Positions 51,093-64,000 of a stretch of 64,000 nt of DNA are shown in pieces. Source of the DNA: Lates calcarifer (Eukaryota; Chordata; Actinopteri; Centropomidae); NCBI RefSeq assembly GCF_001640805.2, contig NC_066850.1:10512510-10576509 (forward strand). Reading direction: 5' to 3'. Made by a program: the position numbers and the translations under genes. The notes under the pieces are model-generated. The model saw only the letters and a program-made list of their open reading frames with translations. It searched no databases and had not been told where the DNA came from. Positions within the stretch are counted from its first letter, which is position 1. Each line of letters begins with the position of its first letter.

Positions 51093-54000
51093 TGAGTCCT
51101 GCAAATTATGACACATTTCCACTGGTGGTTTAGTCCAAATTAGGAATAGTTTGCCTAAAAATCACATCTGTCGGAAGACTTACTTTCTATTATTCTGTTC
51201 CTTTCAGTTGTACTAAAGTGTCTCTCCACATATCTGCTCTCTAGTCTTACTGTGTACTTAAAAGCACAATTTGTCATCAATACAATAAAGTCTGTCTATG
51301 TCTAAGTCTAAGTCAATACAGAGGAAGCATCTTAAAACCACCTAGTATGAGATTCGTCGAAATATGGTTTTGGATTCAATTCGACAAGCTTGGGAAAGAA
51401 ACTGGTGAAGAATTGTACCAGTTTGCATCATTTCTCCTCACAGAGTTGCTCAGAAATAATCTTGATGGTCAAAAGAGAGCCACATTTTTTGACAGCTTTG
51501 AAATGGAACAGGCCTTTGCTGCCACTGATAATGCATGCAGTCTTGAAATTCAAACTTTGGAGTGTGTCCCTGAACTAGGACAAAGTGAAAGAGCCAAAGA
51601 AGGAGCCTTTTTGAGAGTTTCTTCTTCACCGTTCACTTTAGTCAATTAGCAAGCTTGCACACCATGATATGCGGCCCTTTGCCTCCACTCATCAAGCTGT
51701 AAATTAGTGAGATGATTTCTGTCTCTGAGAAGTGTTTATGTAAGTTAAAATCCAATCTCCCGAAATGTCTATCACCCACATTTCTGGCACTCTATACACT
51801 GTAAAAGCACTACATTGAGCAGGCATAATTTCCAAATGCTCTCCATCTTGATATGTAGACACATATATCCTTTAATATTGCTGCTGTCAGTTAGTAGCAC
51901 ACTACAGCTAGAATAATTGTAACCATTTTAAAAGGTTTGTACAGACATTCCTACTTTTTCGCACAAGTTTTTCGCCCCACAAGCGATCCAGTAAGATGCT
52001 GCGTGGGCTGGTCATCGCTGACACTTCCCTAGGCATTGAGCAGATTGATGGGAACCAGGGGGACTTCACTTGGATGGACGGATGGACAGATATTCCAACA
52101 TCTTCGCTCCACTCTGAAGAGATAAAACTCCATCCTGACGACCCAGGGGAGCAAGAGGAATGTCAGGCAGAGTGACATGTCAGCAGGCTCGCGGGTCCCC
52201 AGAGAGAAAATTCTCTATTTAGCATTCTGCTGAAAGGTTGAAGACGAGTAGAAAGGGCCTGAATAACACAGTGGAATAAGTGGGAGGCAGACTATGAGTA
52301 AATGAGATAAAATAATCTTTCAGGGTTGTTTTGTGAAGCTTTAGCTGTTAGGTGAAGAATTATTGAAGGGAGGTAATTTGCTGAAATGATTTTTACACCT
52401 GAGCTTTAAATATCTACGTAATATTACCCTTAGAGGAAGAAAATTGGTTTATCACTCCAATTTTTGAAGTCTGTAAGAAAGATTAAGACTCTAGACTCTA
52501 GTAGATTGTAGTTCATGATATATTTAGTATTTTGTTCCAGACATTTACTCCAAAGGAGGAATTTTTATACTGGCAGAACTGGGTGTTGGTTGTCGCTGGC
52601 AGGCCTGCTGTCAGTATCGATGGATAACACTACCCTCAGTGTTTTCAGTCAGGGGTGGGCCTCCCTCTTTTTCAAACCTTGAATGGTAAATATGTCTTTC
52701 AGGAGGCAGACATCAGTTAGAGCACAAGCTCTGAGAACAGGGAGGAGGTCTGAATTGTCACATTAGTCAGCCAACTGTTAAACAGCAGTGAAGGCCTTGT
52801 TTTGCTTTTTAAACTCCTGGCAGAGTTTAAATTCCTGGCAGACTGTAGGTGTAGAGACAAGGATGGCTTTGGTTGCGGAATGAGAAACTGATGCACATGA
52901 AATGTAGACTGGTCAAACACAGCATGTCAATATTTAAAGCTACTCCCTTAATGAAACATGTGCTTACAGCAGATTTACAGAAGGGCCAGGCAGCTGCATG
53001 CACAGTAAACACAACAGTCCCAAATGGTCTCAGCCGGGTAACATGGCTCTGTTTGAAATCATTTTTGGAGAAATTATCTTTGCTAGAGGGTCATGAGGGA
53101 GAAAAGCTCCAAAGGGGCCTTTACTGATGGATTTGTAATATAATTATCTGACTGTAACATGAAATTAGCCCATTTAATTTAATGTTTTAAGTTTTTTTTA
53201 ATGTGCATCAGAGACCACTTCGTGGTTTTAAAAGCCCTTAAGGAAAAATAGTCTGTTTTATTATGATCTAAACCAGGATTGGCTGAGTCGGAATTACTCC
53301 TAACTCTGCTGTTGTTAATGTGTCTTGTGGAATAGGTACATTTGTTGCTAAAAGTGTACTGAATCACTGAGTTCATAAAAAGGGTATGTATAACTGCAAA
53401 TGGTGGGGAAAAAAAGATGCTTAATATCTGCCTATAATGAGAACCTTGTGAAAGGAATTTCTCAAGTGTGTCCTGTCCAATGACCTGCTTCAAGGGATAG
53501 GCACTGCCTGCATTAGCCACATCCCAAGGTTGCTCTGTTTGTCATTAGCTCACTAATGTAGAGTAGAGAAAAGTACTGTTTCTATGAGCCTGAGAGGATA
53601 ATTATTATGAATGAGTGGGATTTACTGAGGGCACACTGCCAGCGGATAGACTCATGAAAATCATTTAGATCTATGAACTTTACCCAGTTCAGGAAAAACA
53701 AAGTTTGTCATTTCTGTTGTGTGAGCCAGGATGTCTTTTTCAGTTAAATTGTGGCCAAATAAAAGAAGAAAACAGCATTTACTCTGACAGTCTATCAAAT
53801 ATGGAAATAAATGTCAGATTCATAATTATTTTCACTTTTAAAAGTTGTAGGTGGCTAAAGCTGCCTTCCCATATTTACGATTTGCAAGCGTTGATGTCAT
53901 CAGAAGATGAAGTTTAAATTACCGTAAAATAGCTTGTCAAGGACTATTTGAAAAATATCTTTGTTCAGTCCCATTTTCCAGCAGAAAATACTGAATAGAG

Positions 54001-55343
54001 TATGCATTAGCTTCAGAGGGTCTAAGCTGTAGGCTTTTTTTAAAGAATCAAGCCCTCTTGGACACAAAGAAGTGATTACACATTTGTCCTGAGTGGTATT
54101 ATACTTTTTAAGAGACAGCTGAACACGATAAGAGAATTATTTCCAGTTTTTCTGTCTTTTTTTCTCTGGGCTCAGTGTGAATGTCCACATTATGGAGTGA
54201 TGTTAATGTGAGTGAATGGATTTCTGAGAGCACCAACAACTTGCATGGCACGTCACTTTGAAATATTTTTCAGAAATGTTGTTCCAAGATAAAATAGTCA
54301 CTTAATAGGCACTTATCATAAATACCTGACTAACAGGGTCTTGGCAGTTATAACTCAGTCTGCCCCAGTGGAGCTCAGTGCTGATTGCTGGAAGATGCGA
54401 GATTTTGTAATCCTATCCTCTGAGGATGAAATAAGCCACTTCACAGCACAGCACAGCGGGACTGAAGCACCAAATCATAATATGGTTTCAGGGTGGATCA
54501 GGTTGAACAAGTACAGATGCTATGCAGTCCCTGGATACCTGCTGTAGCAGTGACTGGTGCTGCAGCTTAGGTTTCCACAGTCTTCGAATATTTAATAACC
54601 TGTAAGGCTCGATGTTTCCTCAAAATGAATAGAGTCACAGGTTTGTTCTCTAATAAAAACATTAAAGCTTGTGTGTACTGTTTACTGTTAACATTGCACA
54701 AAAGTAGTTTACTGGTTGTGGCTTGCTTTACAAGCTTAATACCTCAATGTCATTCCCTCCTCCAAACAGCAATTACCCAATCATAACTCATCATCTACTA
54801 GGCACACCTGGTCTTTACATTTCTCAACATCCACAGTGTTTCTTCACTGTATGGAAGCCAGTCCTGGATGCTAAAAGAGTTAAGGGTTATGTTAGCAGCT
54901 CTGCACAAAATGTATACACCAGCAGCCCCAGTCAAAGTTACCTGCCAAATACATCACTTAGTCTTAATCCTAAAATGCTCTGGAGAATGTTGACTATCTG
55001 CCCAGGACATGCAGCTTTAGCCTTAGTCTCAGCTGAAAGAAAAACCCAACATTCAGGAGCCGGACACAACGCGACAACCAGTTTTTTCAAACCTGTCACT
55101 ACAGCTGCCAACGACAGCACTCATTTCAGCTGTCAAACTCGATGGTCACAGATTAAAAAAGAAAAGGCTGCTTTTGTCTTCCTTTATCTGAAATCAAGAA
55201 CCCATTCTTTCAAAAATTACTGTGTAAAAGTGAGAACAGAAAGCTTGACAGGCGTAGCAACAGTGACTAAAGGGTGCAGGGCTTAACAAACAATCAGTTA
55301 TTTGCTGTTGTCGTCCTCAGTTAAAAGTTGAATAGAGGACATT

Positions 55344-55430
55344 AAAGGAATAGTTGGACATTTTGGGGAAGACTTTTATTTGCTGAGAAGATTGACGCTG
55401 TTTTTGTGACTATGCATAAAGTGTGAAACT
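55344..55430 (+). repeat. Teleost interspersed repeat, 'AGACTGGAAAC' family, 5' fragment
   Basis: AAGGAATAGTTGGACATTTT, GGGGAAGACTTTTATTTGCT and GAGAAGATTGACGCT match the 5' end of the family; the 3' part is lost. Confidence 0.65.
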
Positions 55431-55469
55431 GGATTAAAGTTTTAAATTACTAAACAGTTCATGCATTTT

Positions 55470-55510
55470 TATGATTAAACTATCCAACAATATATAAAGT
55501 TGTTAGAGAG
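55470..55510 (+). repeat. Fragment of the 'ACTCAAGTACTGTACTTA' repeat
   Basis: ATTAAACTATCCAACAATAT followed by ATAAAGTTGTTAG matches an internal block of the family also visible near 19487 (ACTAAACTACCAACTTT). Confidence 0.5.
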
Positions 55511-56105
55511 TCAAATGTCTGCAGCACTAAGCCCTGTGCTCTGTGTCCACACAGCACCTGCTGAACTTTAACACTCAGACACCTGCAGGTCCCCTTTAGC
55601 TAATTCAAAATCAATTCATCAGAGTTTCTTTAGACATAATTATAGCAGTGGACCTCCAATATGTCCCTTGTTGACTCAATGGTCCGCTGTCGGTTAGTGT
55701 TGTTGAGTGTGTAGTAATGGAAAGGTCCTCTGTTGGATAAGTATCCAAGCACACACAGACATACACACACTAGTCCTGGAAACAAATGATGAAATATGAA
55801 CATGTCAGCCAGGCAAGACCCATTACTGATTTTGATTAAAGAAGGTAATAACAGCATTTAGGGAGGTTTCAGTATCTAGATCTTTTTCTGTTCTGGACTA
55901 TCTGAGTCATAAATTATGAATACTGATTTGGTGTAGCTGCCTTTTGAGTTATCTGTAAGGGCATCTTTAATTAGAAAGTTTGTTGCTATCAAGGTTGGAC
56001 CACAGTCTTTTATTAAGTGATTTTATTTGAAAGGTGAATGGAGCAACACAGAGTATTATGAAACCCATTTTACCTGGGGAAAATCACCTAATCTGATTTA
56101 ATTAG

Positions 56106-57940
<1,835 letters not shown>

Positions 57941-58364
57941 TAGTATTTTCGTTTTCAGTTGATATACAAGTTTAATTGTAAATGGATAAAGCTGCTCATC
58001 AGTCTGCACTCAATAACCCATAATGACAAAGTGAGGCCCTTCTTGTGTAGTTATTCAGTTTGGCTGGAGTCCAGCTTTAAGATGAGTCCTGGTTGTTCCA
58101 GACTTTATCTATTTCACAATTATGAAAGTCACTGCGCTCCCAGCAACACTCAAAGCTTTAGAGTGTGCCTTGTCATAACTTTATTGAGGTCTGCAGAGAG
58201 TCCCTTGGATTTCATGGCTTGGATCCTTTTGTCCTGACATGCAGTGTAACTTGTGAGACCTTCCACACACAGGTGTCTAGTCAATGTCCAGTCTAATCAG
58301 CCTGCCTCCTGCTGCTCCCACGATCTTGCTCAATGACTGTTGTCACATTTAAAATGTATTAGTC

Positions 58365-58505
58365 TTATTGGTAGTCTTATTGCTGTTACTGTTATTACTA
58401 TTATAACTGTCATTATTATTTTTATTGCTATCATTACTGTTATTAATTCTCAGTACTATCATTACTGTTATTAATACTATTAATAATAGTATTGGTAATA
58501 CTACT
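58365..58505. repeat. TTA/ATT-rich low-complexity tract
   Basis: Imperfect tandem wording of CATTACTGTTATTA and CTATTA units. CATTACTGTTATTA recurs twice at a spacing of about 30 bases. Confidence 0.8.
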
Positions 58506-58539
58506 TAAATCTCTTTCTTTCTTAACCCAAACGGTTGAG

Positions 58540-58645
58540 GCAGGTGGCGGCCAACCCTGAGTCTGGTTCTGTTCAAGGTTTCTGCCTCTTAAAAGGAGGT
58601 TTTTCGTAGTGGTTGCTCATGGTGGGAAGTGTTGGGTCCCTCTTT
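58540..58645 (+). repeat. Teleost retroposon tail-type repeat, partial
   Basis: CCCTGAGTCTGGTTCTGTTC, AAGGTTTCTGCCTCTTAAAA and GGTTGCTCATGGTGGGAAGT match the 29225 copy. The 3' end is lost. Confidence 0.7.
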
Positions 58646-60434
58646 GTAAATATTATAATATAAAAAGTACGGTCTAGACCAGGTCTATATGTGTATGAAT
58701 ACTTTCTGAAGCTGCTGTAAATCCAAATACAGATATTTTTGTGACATATTGATAGTTAGATAGTTAGATAGCTTTGCATTATACCTTTACTGTTTATCCA
58801 ACAATATTAAGTAGAAAGGAATGATCTATTGTTTCATTTGTACCTGATACTGCAACACTCTTCTTGGACTGAGCTTTGATGGGTTTGCCTTGACCATCAG
58901 GTCAATATCCCAGCCTTACTGCATCCAGGTGTTAATGCCTTTTGGGAATTTCTCAATCCCCCAGTCAGTGGAAATATTGGTTATTCCTCACACTGTTAAA
59001 TGGAAGCTAATGGTGCAGTCTGACTTTCCGTGGTCAGAAAGCTGCGCCTGGTTAAGTTCAGTTAAGGAACTCTAAACAGGTCTCCACTCAGATACACTAA
59101 AAAGACTTTCTTGTGTTTGCCTTGTTTGAGTTATTTGTTTTTCAGCTGAGCCTGTTTTTTTTAACATTCATATTATCCCTGGTTTCCAGCAGGTTGATTC
59201 ATACCACAATTAGTCAGATCATTTGACTAGAACAGACCTGAAATAGCTTTCAGTATTTACAGGTCCTTATCAGTATAACAAATTGTATTGACGCTTTTCC
59301 TCCTCACTCCTCACATAAATAACAAGGCATGGTGACGTACAGGCTTTTATTTCCTTGTAAAACCAGCTAAATGGTGTGAAGGATCAGACAGCGTTACAGA
59401 AGCAATAAAGTCAAATCTGCCGTCTGTCATCACAGCTGAGAGGCATTTGAACTCATCATGATGATCATCGCCCTTTAGCTGTCTGCTGATTAAGTAGATC
59501 GGTGTCCAGGAAATATTTAAGAATGAATCACCACAAAGGGATATCAGTCTTTGACATAAAGTGCTGCGGTGTGTTATGAGCCAGTTGTAAAAAGGCCTTT
59601 TGTTGAGCATAATGACCCAGATCAGACATATGATTGAAGTCTGTTTTATGGAAGCTCGTCCAAAACACTTTAAAATGTGCTGTGCTTTAGTCTAGATAGT
59701 TTGATAAATGGAGAGAACTCACCGCCTGGTTTACAGTGAAGTTCTTTTGTTATTTTTCGCTTTGCAATAACACTTGAGCGAAGCTTCGCCGTGCAGCTCG
59801 GAGCATAATGTGTGTGGGCATGTCAGGCTCAAGAGAATGCTCTGTGCATATGGTGGCATGCAGAGATATAAGATGTTATGTTAGGAGTTTCACAGCCCAC
59901 CTATGCTGTCGATCTTGTTGGAGAGACAGGGTTATTTTTGAGGCAGTTATGATTATGTCTGGAAAATTAGATCCTGCAAGCAACTGCTGGAAATGTCTCT
60001 AAATGATGAGGATGAAATAGGGTCTGAGTTGCATGCTACACATGAATACTGAGTATGTTTTAGTGCACTCTATAGGAGCTGATTAGTAACCAGCAGTGAA
60101 CTTAGAGCATGCACAGATGGTACTTAAAGTTTCCTTGACAAAATGGTAATTTAAAGAACATTATGTAAAGAGAGACTTGGAGACTAAATGGATTTGCGCT
60201 GGTTTCCTGTAGAAGTAATGAGCACAGCTGTTGATGAGCTCCTTATAGAACTGTTAATAGTCCCTTAAGGCTTCACAGATAGCACTGAAATCCACATTCA
60301 CATTTTTTATGGTATGGTTAAGAGAATTCTCCAAAATGACAACAAAACAGATATTGAACATTTTGTTTATGTCTCGACAGTTTTTTGGTCCAATCATTTG
60401 AACATAGTATATCTGCCAGTTTAACTAGGTGTAC

Positions 60435-60490
60435 AGTAATTATGTTATATTATTATATTATATCATTATTATTATTATATTATTATTCAT
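60435..60490. repeat. (TTA)n-like low-complexity tract
   Basis: ATTATTATA-type repeats, imperfect. Confidence 0.85.
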
Positions 60491-60539
60491 CACATCTGAT
60501 GCAACAGCCACTGGTGCCAATTGAGTTTCACAGCTTCTG

Positions 60540-61000
60540 TTTAGTTCAAGTCAGTCTTACAACACTAGTCAGGTGTCCAGGTTTCAGAAGTCATTCTCAC
60601 TCTTTACTCGTGGCCATTAAAAGATCCATTCCCAATGCACTTCCATCATAAGTGATGGGAGGCCAAAATCCACAGTTCTGTGCAAAAGCTAATGTATCTG
60701 AAGCCAGCATGAGACTTCAGCAGTCCAAATTAATCAAATCAAGTGGATATCTTCCAGAGTTACAGTGTGCTACGCTCACTCCACCACAGCTCAGCAAGTA
60801 AACACTTTCTAGAGAGACACAGAGAGGGAATCTGTACCCAATAAATTTGGAAGATTCCCACCTTTAGATAAACTTTATATTTTTGCACACAACAAAGAGT
60901 CTGGATTTTGGCCCTGATCTCTTCTATTGGAAACATGTTAGGAGGGGAGTTAATGGCCAGTGTGGACAGGAGGAATGATTGTACTCGCTGTTAAGACATG
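60540..61000. repeat. Possible teleost interspersed repeat
   Basis: CAATGCACTTCCATCATAAG, GGAGGCCAAAATCCACAGTT and GCAAAAGCTAATGTATCTGA have the style of an old fish repeat, but there is no second copy in this window to prove it. Confidence 0.35.
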
Positions 61001-61224
61001 TGTGTTGTTTGAAGACAGACTTGAATAGAGGAGTGTTTCATTTGGTGTGGTTATCCTCAAGTTGTGTTTAGTTAATGGTATAAAAAATGCAAAGCCTGTA
61101 ACCAGATCACTTTCACACTAGCTTGTCCTGTTGCCTACAAGAACAGCTGGATTGCATGCAACTTTGTGAACTCAGGGATGTGCAGTTCTGGAGTCTTTAT
61201 ATGATTATTTGGTTTTCAGTACAT

Positions 61225-61460
61225 TTGATGCAAGGTCACAGGAGCTGGCGCCAAATCCCGGAATCCATTTGGCAGGATTCAGGGCCCCCCAGTCTATCAC
61301 AGAGTTACCACACATGCCCTCATATTCACACCAATTAAATGGTGGGGGAAATTTAGAGTCTCCAATCCAACAAATCCTGAATGTGTTTGGACTATGGATG
61401 CAAACTCGACACGGAAAAGCTGCAGTCATCGGATTCAAACCCTCTTGCTCTTAGGCTACA
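61225..61460 (+). repeat. Teleost 'GCTGCTTATCC' repeat, 3' portion
   Basis: CCCCCCAGTCTATCACAGAG, CATATTCACACCAATTAAAT, AATTTAGAGTCTCCAATCCA, TGTTTGGACTATGGATGCAA and GGATTCAAACCCTCTTGCTC correspond in order to the 3' half of the family. It lies about 400 bases before the ankyrin exon. Confidence 0.7.
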
Positions 61461-61700
61461 AAACTAGACACTGGTCCCAAATGTTAGTATGTGTTCAAAG
61501 TTTTAGGGGTTAGAGATCTGACATTGCTGCTTTTTAAGTATGATAACATCTCACTCATTAGGCTGATTAGATGCTGGAGCCATATGTTAGGGTATAATGA
61601 GATGAATCCAGAACTGAGGCCAGTGACCAGAAGTCATGACTTTTAGAAAGTATTCCACACTTTAGGGACAGCAATAGAAAATATTGTCAACAGCAGCTAA

Positions 61701-64000
<2,300 letters not shown>

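Noticed and set aside
51347..51649. 100-codon open frame soon after an abtb3 exon
   Set aside because: The composition is more protein-like than most, but it is out of context with the known protein, which continues directly at 56147, and no acceptor/donor pair frames it convincingly.

Overview
This is vertebrate nuclear DNA, and everything in it points to a ray-finned fish, probably a percomorph teleost. The evidence is short exons in very long AT-rich introns, CA/GA microsatellites, and many old interspersed repeats whose wording I recognise from teleost genomes (tRNA-type SINEs, 'cgcttatcc' tails, 'gggaaccactg' elements). There are no bacterial operons, rRNA, CRISPR arrays or phage genes. 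The long chance ORFs are not genes.

One gene is supported. It is on the + strand and runs off both ends of the window: abtb3 (older name btbd11), encoding an ankyrin-repeat and BTB/POZ-domain protein. Five internal coding exons can be placed to the base with consistent splice phases: 31439-31588, 50884-51091, 56147-56299, 57529-57694 and 61863-61952. Together they encode about 255 residues of the middle of the protein: a conserved helical region, a histone-fold-like region and the first ankyrin repeat. The start codon and N-terminal exons must lie before position 1 (no candidate was seen in the first 31 kb). The remaining ankyrin repeats, the BTB domain and the stop lie beyond 64000. The introns are >31.4 kb, 19.3 kb, 5.1 kb, 1.2 kb, 4.2 kb and >2.0 kb.

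Layout: 1-31438 is the 3' part of a giant intron. It carries several GC-richer, motif-dense islands (3.65-3.80 kb, 6.2-6.5 kb, 9.4-9.8 kb, 12.6-12.9 kb, 14.0-14.4 kb, 18.4-19.0 kb, 23.8-24.0 kb, 30.3-30.7 kb) that are candidate enhancers or alternative promoters, plus repeats and one large inverted repeat at 15.65-16.72 kb. 31589-50883 is the second intron, with repeat clusters, a palindrome pair at 40.6 kb and a possible minus-strand terminal exon at 45.2-45.35 kb. 51092-64000 holds the remaining exons, a near-perfect hairpin at 56.85-56.93 kb and further repeats.

I did not find a self-contained new gene system. The least explained structures are the large inverted repeat (15650-16720), the 56.9 kb hairpin, the two perfect palindromes at 40.6 kb, the perfect RFX X-box beside a CCAAT box (23.8 kb) and a dense TGACA/TGTCA cluster with a DR1 element (6.2-6.5 kb). 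Repeat family assignments come from memory of teleost repeats and from comparison between copies in this window, not from a database search.
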